DNA of 64,000 nucleotides from Alkalicoccus saliphilus (GTDB lineage: Bacteria > Bacillota > Bacilli > Bacillales > Salisediminibacteriaceae): NCBI RefSeq assembly GCF_003044065.1, contig NZ_PZJJ01000003.1, positions 124,001 through 188,000 of the forward strand, read 5' to 3'. The notes beneath the pieces were generated by a model that was not told the origin of the DNA, made no database searches, and saw only the letters and a program-made list of their open reading frames with translations. The position numbers and the translations under genes are program-made. Positions 1-8,004 of the stretch are shown here, in pieces (the stretch's first letter is position 1; each line of letters opens with the position of its first letter).

Positions 1-1
1 C

Positions 2-421
2 TCCGGTCCGAATACCGGCATGGATAAAACGATTCTCGTGGATCTTGACGGAGCGGTAAAAACAGTGGAAGCGGCGGAGAAGGCAGGTGTCAGCCGCTAT
101 ATCCAGGTGAGCGCTATCCAGGCAAACAACAGGGAAAACTGGAGCGAAAAAATCCGGCCGTATTTTGCAGCGAAGCATTACGCTGACCGCGAGCTTATTC
201 GGAGCAGTCTGAATTACACGATCATCCGGCCGGGAGGTCTTTTAAACGAGCCTGGCACCGGTAAAGTGAAGGCGGCAGAGAACCTCGAACGTGCTTCTAT
301 TCCGCGTGAGGACGTAGCATCTGTCATTGCAGCGGCACTGGACGAAGAAAAAACGTACAAAAAGAGCTTTGACCTTGTTTCCGGAGATTTGTCACCGGAA
401 GAAGCACTCCGTGAGCTCTAA
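2..421 (+). CDS. SDR-family NAD(P)-binding oxidoreductase, 3' part only
   Basis: This is the C-terminal 139 or so codons of an atypical short-chain dehydrogenase (NAD(P)H-binding, YhfK-like). The reading frame is open to the window edge, and the residues before the first Met (SGPNTG) fit the family motif that follows the Rossmann region, so the real start lies to the left. The visible part has the strand leading to 'RYIQVSAI', a 'YADREL' segment and the 'YTIIRPGGL' strand typical of this family, then a C-terminal 'IPREDVASVIAAAL' helix. It probably acts as a cytosolic reductase or epimerase of unknown substrate. A strong intrinsic terminator follows directly. The family call is good; the substrate cannot be inferred. 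Confidence 0.8.
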   Translation, partial: SGPNTGMDKTILVDLDGAVKTVEAAEKAGVSRYIQVSAIQANNRENWSEKIRPYFAAKHYADRELIRSSLNYTIIRPGGLLNEPGTGKVKAAENLERASIPREDVASVIAAALDEEKTYKKSFDLVSGDLSPEEALREL

Positions 422-437
422 TAAAGCGGGAACATTG

Positions 438-470
438 AAAAAAGCTGTCCAAAACTGGACAGCTTTTTTT
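438..470 (+). terminator. Rho-independent terminator of the SDR gene
   Basis: The 10-bp stem AAAGCTGTCC / GGACAGCTTT (441-450 and 457-466) closes a 6-nt loop and is followed by a T run. It starts about 20 nt after the SDR stop codon. Confidence 0.9.
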
Positions 471-496
471 GCGGGTTTGGGGGGGACGGTGGCTTT

Positions 497-657
497 TAAT
501 CATTATAAAAGTCGTTTTAATCAGTATAAAAAATTTTTAGTCATTACAGCCGGTTCTTTTGTCATTACAAGGGTTATTAATCATTATAAACAATATTTAA
601 TCAGTATAAGTATCTCTGCGAAATCGATTAATCATTATAAGGCTGTTTTTAATCGTT
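497..657. repeat. Phased array of eight degenerate ~12-bp repeats (TAATCATTATAA)
   Basis: Eight copies or near-copies of TAATCATTATAA (variants TAATCAGTATAA, TAGTCATTACAG, TTGTCATTACAA, TAATCGTTATCA) lie in one orientation. The conserved C falls at 501, 522, 542, 563, 582, 602, 633 and 654, giving intervals of 21, 20, 21, 19, 20, 31 and 21 bp. That is two helical turns, with one gap of three turns. The array sits between the 3' ends of two convergent genes (SDR at 421 and NhaC at 744), so it is not a promoter region of either. The sequence between units is not conserved. This fits a multi-site protein-binding array, but the function is unknown. Confidence 0.75.
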
Positions 658-743
658 ATCAGGCCCGTGAAAGATGCCATTTTATTCCCATACTTTCTTT
701 TTGCAGTGGACAGCCCCTGTCACCCAGGGCACAGGGAATGCTG

Positions 744-2048
744 CTATCTGTAACTGGAACCTTTACGGGAAATGATCCAGCTGAAAACAATGGTGACAAA
801 CGGAGATAACAGCAGAAAGAAAGCAAAAGGAACATACTGAATAACAGGAACGCCGACAATCGCACTGCATAAAATAGCGAGCAGGCTCCAGGGGACGAGT
901 CCTGCAAAAACGACGGTCGAATCAGCCAGTGTACGCGCGAGAACCCGCTTATGGAAATGATTTTTCCAGTGCGGCAGAAGCGCCCGGCCGGTCAGAAGAA
1001 TCGGAAATGACTGATTGGGAGACAAAAGGGAAACGCCGGCGGCGGCAGTAACCGTCTGTGCGGTGTTTTTAGTCAAAGATACAGTATCCGTGAATATTTT
1101 TTCGAGGAACGGCTGGAGCATCGCGGTGTCCTCGATAATCTGACAGAAAGCTCCAACGATAAGTATGAAGACGACAAAAGGCAGCATATCCAGCAGGCCG
1201 TTTAACGAAGCTGTACCGGAAATTGCTCCTGAAATCCACTCAGATGGGGCGGTACCCCGGAAAAGCAGAACGAGACCTCCTGCAGCAATAGCAGACAAAA
1301 AGCAGACTTTCATATCTTTTCCGAGCAGAATAAGTAACAGCAGGAGCAGCGGCGGTACGAACGATACGACACGATTCCATGCAAGCGGTTCGGTTTCCAG
1401 AGGAGTGCCGGTGCTCGTTAAGACGGTATCCATACCAAAAAACAGTCCGGCTGTCAGAAGTGCTGTGGTTGCCATGGTAGGTAAAATCGCCCTGAAGTGC
1501 CGGCTGACGCTTAATTCCGTTGAGAATGCGAGCAGTTGAAAGGAGCTGGAAAGAGGAGACGTCCGATCGCCGACGAATGCACCGGAGACAAGTGCCCCGG
1601 CGATGACTGCCTGCGGCAGATTCAGCGCGAGACCCGCGCTCATTAAAGGAATACCGACGATACTGAGACTTCCAACGGCGGAGCCGACGGTAAGAGACAT
1701 GAAAACAGTAATAAGAAAAGCAATCGTAAGAAAGTAATCCGGTGAAATAAATTGAAGAAATAATGTATTCAAATCTTCAATGGTGCCGGCAAGTGCCCAA
1801 GTCGGCAGAATAAGACCTATGAATACGAGCAGCCAGGCTACATTCCGGTTCCGGTACAGTCCTTTTTTGACAGAAGCGGTAAGAGCGCCGGCGGGGACCT
1901 GTTTTTTATATGCCAAATAAATAAGGGTAAAAAATCCGGGCAGCATGGCAGCGGCCAGTGAAAAATCGAAAAATACCGCTGCCATCAGCGGAAACAGGGT
2001 CAATGTAAAGACGATAATAATTTCGTACAGGTAAAAAGAACGTTTCAT
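744..2048 (-). CDS. NhaC-family Na+/H+ antiporter
   Basis: A 434-residue polytopic inner-membrane protein with about 11-12 hydrophobic segments. It carries NhaC-family features: a glycine/serine-rich central segment (VGSAVGSLSIVGIPLMSAG), 'GAFVGDRTSPLSSS' about a third of the way in, and a C-terminal 'LSPNQSFPILLTGRALLP' segment. The family exchanges internal Na+ for H+ and supports sodium and alkali tolerance. I chose the ATG at 2048 over the upstream in-frame ATG because GGAGTG lies 6 nt before it. The gene stands alone, convergent with the SDR gene and followed by the repeat array. The antiporter family is fairly certain. Some NhaC homologues (MleN type) couple malate and lactate exchange to Na+/H+, so the substrate is not fixed. 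Confidence 0.85.
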   Translation of the reverse strand: MKRSFYLYEIIIVFTLTLFPLMAAVFFDFSLAAAMLPGFFTLIYLAYKKQVPAGALTASVKKGLYRNRNVAWLLVFIGLILPTWALAGTIEDLNTLFLQFISPDYFLTIAFLITVFMSLTVGSAVGSLSIVGIPLMSAGLALNLPQAVIAGALVSGAFVGDRTSPLSSSFQLLAFSTELSVSRHFRAILPTMATTALLTAGLFFGMDTVLTSTGTPLETEPLAWNRVVSFVPPLLLLLLILLGKDMKVCFLSAIAAGGLVLLFRGTAPSEWISGAISGTASLNGLLDMLPFVVFILIVGAFCQIIEDTAMLQPFLEKIFTDTVSLTKNTAQTVTAAAGVSLLSPNQSFPILLTGRALLPHWKNHFHKRVLARTLADSTVVFAGLVPWSLLAILCSAIVGVPVIQYVPFAFFLLLSPFVTIVFSWIISRKGSSYR

Positions 2049-2158
2049 AGCAATCACTCCGCAGATATTGTAGCACAATTAGTCCGTGGAGGAGGAAAAC
2101 AGGGCGGCAGATATGTAAAAGGACGGCTGTCTTATATTTGTTTTAATTTCAGGATAGT

Positions 2159-2190
2159 CCAAAAAAAATAAGCCGTATGGTGCAGGCTTA
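2159..2190 (-). terminator. Rho-independent terminator overlapping the stop codon of the DUF4385 gene
   Basis: On the minus strand TAAGCC - 10 nt - GGCTTA is followed by eight T. The first three stem bases are the TAA stop codon (2188-2190), so there is no 3' untranslated spacer. Confidence 0.75.
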
Positions 2191-2709
2191 TCCGTATTTT
2201 TTCTGATGTTCTTTTTTTCTTTTTAAATAGTCTTCATCTTCCCGGATTTCGATCCATTTTTCTTCAAAAATGGAGGCGGATTCTGCTTTTTCGTCGTCTA
2301 TCCGGCGTTCATTAATGTTTCCATCACTGTCGTATTTTTTGCCGCCCTTATAGTTGGCATAACGGCGGGAGCGCGTATAGCCCATTTGAATAAATTTCCG
2401 GGCCATATCCATTCCGACAAAATCGTCAGTTTTCCTGTACTCTTCAAACATCTCGTAGATTTTTTCAGAGGATTCTTTTGCTATCTCCGGTGTCTTGAAG
2501 CGCCAGTGAGGGAGAATCTCGCTCTTATATGGTTCAACGAGCAGGACTCCCTGCTCTCCCCGGCCGACTCTGTACTTTTCCGGTTCTTTCCGGAAGTCTG
2601 TATTTTTAAAATCTTCCTCATAGTTAAAAGCCAGTGCAGCCACATCCTTTCCGTTGATATTCGTTAGTATAGGCAGTCTGAAGACCATCCCAGCGAAAAC
2701 AGTTTCCAC
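2188..2709 (-). CDS. DUF4385 domain protein
   Basis: A 173-residue soluble protein of the uncharacterised DUF4385 family. Recognisable conserved segments are 'DFRKEPEKYRVGRGEQGVL', 'EPYKSEILPHWRFKTP' and 'GMDMARKFIQMGYTRSRRY', after which the chain becomes rich in Lys/Asp/Glu. There is no signal peptide or membrane segment. The start is uncertain: the frame opens at a GTG (2709) without a clear ribosome binding site, and an ATG at 2688 with a weak GGG upstream is possible. The family alignment may begin near 'ALAFNYEEDF'. The gene stands alone and ends in its own terminator. No function is known; DUF4385 proteins occur in bacteria and fungi. Confidence 0.75.
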   Translation of the reverse strand: METVFAGMVFRLPILTNINGKDVAALAFNYEEDFKNTDFRKEPEKYRVGRGEQGVLLVEPYKSEILPHWRFKTPEIAKESSEKIYEMFEEYRKTDDFVGMDMARKFIQMGYTRSRRYANYKGGKKYDSDGNINERRIDDEKAESASIFEEKWIEIREDEDYLKRKKEHQKKYG

Positions 2710-2879
2710 TGCAGAATACAGTTTTTTTAACTGCTGCGCCTGGTTTTCCTGCAGCAGGCAGAGTTTGTTTTGTATTATACCCGTTCATTCGAGGCGCTCA
2801 AACTGGTAGGCGGGTGGAGTATGAAACAAATACGTGACATAATACACCGTAAAGGATGAAAGATAAAGGAGATTTGAAC

Positions 2880-3749
2880 ATGCAGTCCAAAAAAGAAAAG
2901 AGGACGGCTCTAATGCAGAAGCTGTCACCAATTTTCCGGTGTCCGAAGTGCGGAGAGGAGCTTTGGGTGGATGAAGGCAGCCGTCTCAAGTGCATCCGGA
3001 GCCACAGCTTTGACCTTGCCAGACAGGGGCACGTGCATTTAACAAAAAAACCGGCAGTTTCGAACTACAGCAGTGAACTTTTTGCTGCACGGAGAGAAGT
3101 GATTGAGGGAGGACTTTACGAAAAAATGCATGAGGCACTGGGGGAACTGCTGGACTGGGAGGGGAAAACAATACTCGATGCAGGCAGCGGGGAAGGATCC
3201 CACCTGATGGCTTTGAAAAAAAAGAAAGACTTCACCGGTATAGGGACGGATCTGGCGAAATCAGGTATTGAAATGGCTGCAAAAGGGGAGGATGAATTAC
3301 TCTGGGTAGTAGCAGATCTTGCTGAAGCGCCTTTTTTGGACAGCAGCTTTGACACTGTGCTGAACATTTTTTCTCCGGCCAACTACGAGGAATTCCACCG
3401 TATTACAAAAAACGGAGGAGCAGTTCTTAAAGTGGTCCCCGGCAGCAGGTATCTGCAGGAGCTGAGGAAACTAGCCGGCGAATCAGCCTATTCCAACGAA
3501 GACGTCGTGGAAGGTTTTTACCGTCAGTTCCCGGAAGCAGAAAGCATTAAAGTGAGTTTTACGGCAGCTGTTCCGGAAAACCTGCGCCTGCCGCTTCTAA
3601 AAATGACTCCTCTCACCTGGAAGCATACAGATGACAAGGATTTTCAGGAAAAAGCCCGGAGCATAAAAGAAATCACAATCGATGTGCTCATTTTAAAAGG
3701 AAGAATACAAAAGCAGCACCGCTCTCAGTCCGGGGCGGATCCTTCATAA
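2880..3749 (+). CDS. RlmA-type 23S rRNA (guanine-N1) methyltransferase
   Basis: A 289-residue SAM-dependent methyltransferase. The N-terminus has a treble-clef-like zinc site, CPKCGE followed by C and a SHSFD segment (roughly residues 20-45), as in RlmA(I)/RlmA(II), which methylate N1 of G745 or G748 in 23S rRNA helix 35. The Rossmann SAM motif 'ILDAGSGEGSHL' lies near residue 100, and 'NIFSPANYEEFHRI' matches the RlmA 'IFSPA' motif. RlmA(II) homologues can modulate macrolide (tylosin) sensitivity. The ATG at 2880 follows AAAGGAGA with 6-nt spacing; an in-frame ATG 24 nt upstream lacks such a site. The gene is monocistronic and convergent with gpx across a shared terminator. Whether G745 or G748 is the target cannot be told from sequence alone. 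Confidence 0.85.
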   Translation: MQSKKEKRTALMQKLSPIFRCPKCGEELWVDEGSRLKCIRSHSFDLARQGHVHLTKKPAVSNYSSELFAARREVIEGGLYEKMHEALGELLDWEGKTILDAGSGEGSHLMALKKKKDFTGIGTDLAKSGIEMAAKGEDELLWVVADLAEAPFLDSSFDTVLNIFSPANYEEFHRITKNGGAVLKVVPGSRYLQELRKLAGESAYSNEDVVEGFYRQFPEAESIKVSFTAAVPENLRLPLLKMTPLTWKHTDDKDFQEKARSIKEITIDVLILKGRIQKQHRSQSGADPS

Positions 3750-3779
3750 ACTGCAGCCGGTGTAAAAAGAACCGACTAT

Positions 3780-3817
3780 AAAAAAGCGGCACCCGTTTTT
3801 CCGGGGAGCCGCTTTTT
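3780..3817. terminator. Bidirectional terminator between the rlmA-like gene and gpx
   Basis: AAAAAGCGGC / GCCGCTTTTT with an inner CCC/GGG pairing, flanked by A and T runs, between convergent genes. It can work on both strands. Confidence 0.85.
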
Positions 3818-3823
3818 ACTGCT

Positions 3824-4306
3824 TTACTTTTTCAGAAGTTCATCAATATCATTGCGGATGTTGTCCGGGGAAGTCTGCGGGCTGTAGCGTTTTACTACGT
3901 TCCCCTCCTGATCCACAAGGAATTTTGTGAAATTCCACTTAATCTCCGAACCGAGTTTTCCGCCCTGCTCTGACTTCAGGTGTTTGTAGAGAGGGTGAGC
4001 TTCGTCCCCATTTACTTTAATTTTTTTAGTCAACGGAAAGGTCACGCCGAAGTTCAGTTCGCAGGTAGCTGTCATTTCATCATCAGCCACCGGTTCCTGA
4101 CTCATAAACTGGTTGCTCGGAAAACCGAGAACTTCGACCCCTTCCCCATTATAATCCTGATAAAGAGCTTCAAGCTTTTTAAACTGCGGAGCGAGTCCGC
4201 ATTTTGTTGCTGTGTTGACAATAAGGAGAATTTTCCCCCGGTAGTCCTCCATAGAGACTTCTTTCCCATCGGGCGCTTCAATTGTGAAATCATGTACTGT
4301 TGTCAA
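3824..4306 (-). CDS. Glutathione peroxidase-family thiol peroxidase
   Basis: A 160-residue Gpx/BsaA-type peroxidase that reduces hydroperoxides in the cytosol; bacterial Cys-type enzymes usually use thioredoxin or bacillithiol-linked reductants. The catalytic set is visible: peroxidatic Cys in 'NTATKCGLAPQ' (about residue 36), Gln in 'GFPSNQF' and Trp-Asn in 'KWNFTKFLVD'. A second Cys in 'TCELNF' could serve as the resolving Cys. Length is standard. The start is a TTG at 4306, supported by AGGAGGGG 8 nt upstream; no ATG in frame has a comparable site. Single gene, convergent with the methyltransferase. Confidence 0.92.
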   Translation of the reverse strand: MTTVHDFTIEAPDGKEVSMEDYRGKILLIVNTATKCGLAPQFKKLEALYQDYNGEGVEVLGFPSNQFMSQEPVADDEMTATCELNFGVTFPLTKKIKVNGDEAHPLYKHLKSEQGGKLGSEIKWNFTKFLVDQEGNVVKRYSPQTSPDNIRNDIDELLKK

Positions 4307-4455
4307 AGTAATCCCCTCCTTGTACCTTTCTTAATTATATTATAAGCAAGTGCTGCAGAAAATCCAAAAGATACTGCCTGGTTTGAAAGTTTTCGCCCCG
4401 CTGTATCGTCCGATCAATTTTTTAGAAAGCATAAGAATGAGCCTGAATCAGCAAA

Positions 4456-4490
4456 CGAAAAACCCCCGGGGAGATCCAACTCCGGGGGTC
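4456..4490 (-). terminator. Rho-independent terminator of hmp
   Basis: On the minus strand ACCCCCGG and CCGGGGGT pair (4462-4469 with 4482-4489) and are followed by a T run, just after the hmp stop codon. Confidence 0.8.
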
Positions 4491-4511
4491 TGTTCTGCCA
4501 TTTAATTGGCT

Positions 4512-5693
4512 TCAGGCATTTTCAACAAGTGTCATCGTCGGACCGAAAAACTCGTAGGAAATACGTTCAGCAGGAATGCCTGCTTCCCGGAGCATATCGT
4601 AGACAGCCTGCATAAACAGTTCCGGTCCGCATAAATAGTATTCCGCTTCCTCATCCGGTAGAAACGAAAGGAGGGCATCCGGTGTCAGCCGGCCCTGAAA
4701 ATCACCGGCATCTGCTTTTTCAGGTTCTTCATAAACAGTAATATGTCGGACGTGGTCATCCTGTTTCAGCTCAGCAATTTCTTCAGCAAGGCCGTGGACG
4801 TTTTCGTTTCGTACTGCCTGGACAAAGGTTACCGGGCGCGACGGCTGGGATTCTCTCACAAGCTTGTACATACTGAGAAGAGGAGTTACTCCGACGCCGC
4901 CGCTTAAAAGAACGAGCGGAGCTTCGGTTTCCTGAACAGTAAAATCACCGGCCGGGGCGCTGAAAAGCAGCGTATCCCCGACTTCCACATGGTCATGGAG
5001 GTAGTTGGATACAAGGCCTTCCGGCTGCTTTTCACGCTTGACGCTGATCCGGTAATGACCTCGTCCGGGAGCGTCCGATAAGGAATACTGACGGATGTGC
5101 TGATACTTTTCTCCGGGGATTTCCGCTTTTATACTGATATACTGACCTGGTGCAAATGACGGAAGCGGTTCGTCGTTTTCCGTCCCCAGATAAAACGACA
5201 TTATTTCTTCACTTTCTGCTTCTTTCTTTTTCACCTTCAGCGGGCGGAAGTCGTCCCAGGCAGCTGCTTCGTACATTTCCTGCTCCACTTGAATAAAAAT
5301 ATCGGCAATAATTCCGTAGGCCGCTCCCCAGGCTTCTATAACCGGATCGTTTTCATTCAGGTCGAGTATCTCCTGCATCGCTTTAAGAAGGTACTCTCCA
5401 ACGATTGGATAATGCTCTGCCTGAACACCGATACTCCGGTGTTTGTGGGCAATCTGCTTGACGACCGGCAGGATGGCTTCCAGCTGTTCAATATGCACCG
5501 CCGACTGATAAAGAGAATAAGCAAGCGCTTTCGGCTGATTGCCGGTTTCCTGATTTACGTGGTTAAAAAGATTAAGAAGCTCCGGATGATCGGCAAACAT
5601 TTTTTTGTAAAAATGAGTCGTTACCGTCGTTCCGTGCTCTTCCAGTACAGGAATAGTGGCCTTGATAGTCGAGATCTGCTGATCAGTTAACAT
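4512..5693 (-). CDS. hmp: Flavohemoprotein, nitric oxide dioxygenase
   Basis: A 393-residue Hmp converting NO plus O2 to nitrate with NAD(P)H. The N-terminal globin domain (about 1-140) has the proximal heme His in 'IAHKHRSIGV' and the distal Tyr/Gln region in 'THFYKKMFADHPELLNLFNHVNQ'. The FAD domain follows with 'RQYSLSDAPG' (about residue 205). The NAD-binding domain has 'VLLSGGVGVTPLLSM' and ends with 'YLCGPELFMQ' and 'YEFFGP'. Length is full. The ATG at 5693 has GAGGAGGG 5 nt upstream. It is divergent from nsrR and separated from it by 154 bp holding an AT-rich dyad, so NO-responsive repression by NsrR is the likely control. Confidence 0.96.
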   Translation of the reverse strand: MLTDQQISTIKATIPVLEEHGTTVTTHFYKKMFADHPELLNLFNHVNQETGNQPKALAYSLYQSAVHIEQLEAILPVVKQIAHKHRSIGVQAEHYPIVGEYLLKAMQEILDLNENDPVIEAWGAAYGIIADIFIQVEQEMYEAAAWDDFRPLKVKKKEAESEEIMSFYLGTENDEPLPSFAPGQYISIKAEIPGEKYQHIRQYSLSDAPGRGHYRISVKREKQPEGLVSNYLHDHVEVGDTLLFSAPAGDFTVQETEAPLVLLSGGVGVTPLLSMYKLVRESQPSRPVTFVQAVRNENVHGLAEEIAELKQDDHVRHITVYEEPEKADAGDFQGRLTPDALLSFLPDEEAEYYLCGPELFMQAVYDMLREAGIPAERISYEFFGPTMTLVENA

Positions 5694-5740
5694 ATTATCC
5701 CTCCTCTTAAGTCTAGTTCTATTGAAGCACAGGGAGAAAA

Positions 5741-5769
5741 TTAAAGCAATATTTTATATGAATCTTTAA
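5741..5769. promoter_or_regulatory. Candidate NsrR operator between hmp and nsrR
   Basis: TTAAAG and CTTTAA (5741-5746 and 5764-5769) form an inverted repeat around an AT-rich core containing ATATTTTATAT (5749-5759). It lies 48-76 nt upstream of the hmp start. Bacillus NsrR sites are AT-rich dyads of this size upstream of hmp. The assignment is inference from position and symmetry. Confidence 0.45.
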
Positions 5770-5847
5770 CGAATCGGACACAATTGCTCTTTCAGGACTG
5801 CGGTGAAGAATGTGTGATAAAATATTAGAAAAGGGAGGGGAACCTGT

Positions 5848-6276
5848 ATGCATTTAACCCAGTACACGGACTATTCCCTGCGGGTGCTGATGTATCTTGC
5901 TGTAAAAGACGATAAACAGCTTTTTCAGATCAAAGAAATATCGGATTCGTATGGAATTTCCAAAACACATTTAATGAAAGTAGTATACAAACTTGGGAAG
6001 CTGGGTTATATCGAAACCGTCAGAGGAAGAAACGGCGGGATGCGCCTGCTGAAAAAGCCGGAGGATATAAACATTGGGGCGGTAGTCCGCCATACCGAAG
6101 AAAACTTTCATATGGTGGAATGCTTCGACAGGGAACACGATACGTGTCCTATTACCGCGGCCTGCCGGCTTCAGCACGCTATCGGGGATGCGCTGCAGGC
6201 GTATTTTGAGGTGCTTGATCAGTATACACTTGCTGATATTACAAAAAACAGACAGGCTCTGGCTTCACTGTTATAA
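5848..6276 (+). CDS. nsrR: NsrR, Rrf2-family Fe-S nitric oxide sensor repressor
   Basis: A 142-residue Rrf2 regulator. The winged helix (about 1-70) reads 'MHLTQYTDYSLRVLMYLAV' at the N-terminus, with the recognition region 'SYGISKTHLMKVVYKLGKLG' and wing 'TVRGRNGGMRL'. The three cluster ligands are visible in 'VECFDREHDTCPITAACRLQ' (C-x7-C-x5-C), the arrangement for the NO-sensing [4Fe-4S] cluster of NsrR rather than IscR or CymR. The ATG follows AAAGGGAGGGG. Divergent position next to hmp supports the assignment. NO attack on the cluster should relieve repression of hmp. Confidence 0.93.
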   Translation: MHLTQYTDYSLRVLMYLAVKDDKQLFQIKEISDSYGISKTHLMKVVYKLGKLGYIETVRGRNGGMRLLKKPEDINIGAVVRHTEENFHMVECFDREHDTCPITAACRLQHAIGDALQAYFEVLDQYTLADITKNRQALASLL

Positions 6277-6339
6277 GCCCCTTTCCATCAACAAGTGAAA
6301 GAATGAGCAATCGATGAATCGACAAAGGGGGACGGATAG

Positions 6340-7854
6340 TTGATCAGCACTGTTCAAACGGATTCTTTTTTACTTCTAATAGCTCTTATATTAATAAGCG
6401 GCGTACTTGCAGCAAAGTTCTCCAACCGGATAGGACTTCCTTCTCTCATCCTTTTCATTCTTGTAGGAATGCTGGCCGGCAGTGACGGCATCGGATTTAT
6501 TTATTTTGATAATCCGGAATTTGCCCAGTTGGTCGGGATTTTTGCGCTTGTTATGATTTTGTTTGAAGGGGGACTTCAGACAAAGTTTGCAACGGTGCGC
6601 TCTGTAATTATACCGGCTGTGTCCCTGGCAACGGCGGGGGTTCTTTTAACGTCGGCAATCGTCGCTATGGCAGCCTTTCTTATTTTTGATATTACTTTGC
6701 TCCAGGCTTTTCTTGTCGGAGCGATCGTAGGTTCCACGGACGCGGCTGCAGTTTTTGCCACGCTTAAAGAGAGAAATATTAAGGCGAAAATGGGGGCCAC
6801 GCTGGAAGCGGAGTCCGGAACGAACGATCCGATGGCGGTGTTTTTAACGGTAGGAATTATCGAGCTGATCATGATTCCGGAAACAGCAGTGCTGTCACTG
6901 GTACCGACTTTTTTCTGGCAGATGGGAGCAGGATTGATTATAGGGATCGTTATCGGTAAGGTTGCTTCTTTCTCCATTAACAGAATCAATTTGGATTCCA
7001 GCGGTCTTTACCCGATTTTTTCAGTTGCTTTTGCACTGCTTACATACGGCACTGCTTCTTTCGTGGAAGCGAGCGGTTTTCTCGCCGTGTACGTTGCGGC
7101 ACTTGTCATTGGCAATACGGAGCTGACTTACAGGTATTCCATTTTTCAGTTTAACGAAGGCTTTGCCTGGATGTCCCAGATTTTAATGTTCATTCTTCTT
7201 GGTCTTCTCGTCTTTCCGGCAGAGCTGTTTACATGGGAAGTTATTTCGGGAGGTCTGCTCCTCTCGTTTGTATTGATTCTTATTGCACGTCCCGTAGCAG
7301 TACTTCTTTCAACGATTGGAATGAAATATACGTGGAAGGAAAAGACGTTTATTTCCTGGGCTGGTCTTCGGGGGGCTGTGCCGATCGTGCTTGCCACGTT
7401 TCCTATTGTAGCCGGGGTCGAGGACGGAGAATTCTTTTTCAACGTTGTTTTCTTTATCGTGCTGACGTCAGCGCTCGTCCAGGGAACGAGCATTTCCTGG
7501 GTAGCGAGAAAGCTCCATCTGACCGGGCCGAAAAAAGATATTCCGCACCACTCCATTGAATTAATTTCCATGGGGAAAGCCAATGCAGAGATGATGCAGT
7601 TTAAAGTGGATGAAGACTTGAAAATTGTCGGCGAGAAGCTGAAGGACGTCGAATTTCCAAATAAAGCGAATATCAGCGCCATTGTGCGTGATGAAACATT
7701 GATTACGCCTTACGGGGAAACAGAAATAAAAGCGGGCGACTTCTTGTACATCCTCGTGTCCACAAAATACGAAAAAGAACTTAAAAGAGCTCTGGAAGCA
7801 AAACGAGCGGACTTGAAGAAGGAAAAATCCAAAAAAGTTTCACGTGAAAAATAA
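6340..7854 (+). CDS. CPA1-family K+(Na+)/H+ antiporter with C-terminal TrkA_C domain
   Basis: A 504-residue antiporter of the NhaP2/CvrA type. About 12 transmembrane segments span residues 1-390 and include 'GSTDAAAVFATL' and 'LEAESGTNDPMAVFLTVG', the conserved Asp-bearing ion-binding helices of CPA1 exchangers, and 'WAGLRGAVPIVLA' near residue 345. The C-terminal part (about 400-485) is a RCK_C/TrkA_C regulatory domain ('EDLKIVGEKLKDVEFPNKANISAIVRD'-like, binding nucleotides or c-di-AMP in relatives). The start is a TTG at 6340 preceded by GGGGGA. It lies 63 bp after nsrR in the same direction but has its own terminator. Expected role: cytosolic K+ or Na+ extrusion and pH control in a salt-exposed cell. 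Confidence 0.9.
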   Translation: MISTVQTDSFLLLIALILISGVLAAKFSNRIGLPSLILFILVGMLAGSDGIGFIYFDNPEFAQLVGIFALVMILFEGGLQTKFATVRSVIIPAVSLATAGVLLTSAIVAMAAFLIFDITLLQAFLVGAIVGSTDAAAVFATLKERNIKAKMGATLEAESGTNDPMAVFLTVGIIELIMIPETAVLSLVPTFFWQMGAGLIIGIVIGKVASFSINRINLDSSGLYPIFSVAFALLTYGTASFVEASGFLAVYVAALVIGNTELTYRYSIFQFNEGFAWMSQILMFILLGLLVFPAELFTWEVISGGLLLSFVLILIARPVAVLLSTIGMKYTWKEKTFISWAGLRGAVPIVLATFPIVAGVEDGEFFFNVVFFIVLTSALVQGTSISWVARKLHLTGPKKDIPHHSIELISMGKANAEMMQFKVDEDLKIVGEKLKDVEFPNKANISAIVRDETLITPYGETEIKAGDFLYILVSTKYEKELKRALEAKRADLKKEKSKKVSREK

Positions 7855-7875
7855 CGCAATAAATTTAGTTCGTTG

Positions 7876-7906
7876 AAGCTGTGCTCTGTAAAGAGGCAGC
7901 TTTTTT
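7876..7906 (+). terminator. Rho-independent terminator of the antiporter gene
   Basis: AAGCTG-CTCT pairs with AGAG-CAGCTT around GTAA, followed by a T run. Confidence 0.8.
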
Positions 7907-8004
7907 CTTTTGAAACGACAGCAGAAGTAAAGAAGGCGTTTTACTTTTATATAATAAGTGCTATATACTCAACGCGAAGAAAGCCGATAAAAAGGAGTGG
8001 ATAA

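Noticed and set aside
497-660. The repeat array as a CRISPR array
   Set aside because: Units are only about 12 bp and degenerate, with 7-9 bp between them; CRISPR repeats are longer and nearly identical, and no cas genes are present.
327-809. A 160-residue frame with heptad-like NHYK repeats
   Set aside because: It starts inside the SDR gene, runs through a terminator, has no ribosome binding site, and the amino-acid repeats only mirror the roughly 21-bp DNA spacing; the phase is lost at the 19-, 20- and 31-bp intervals.
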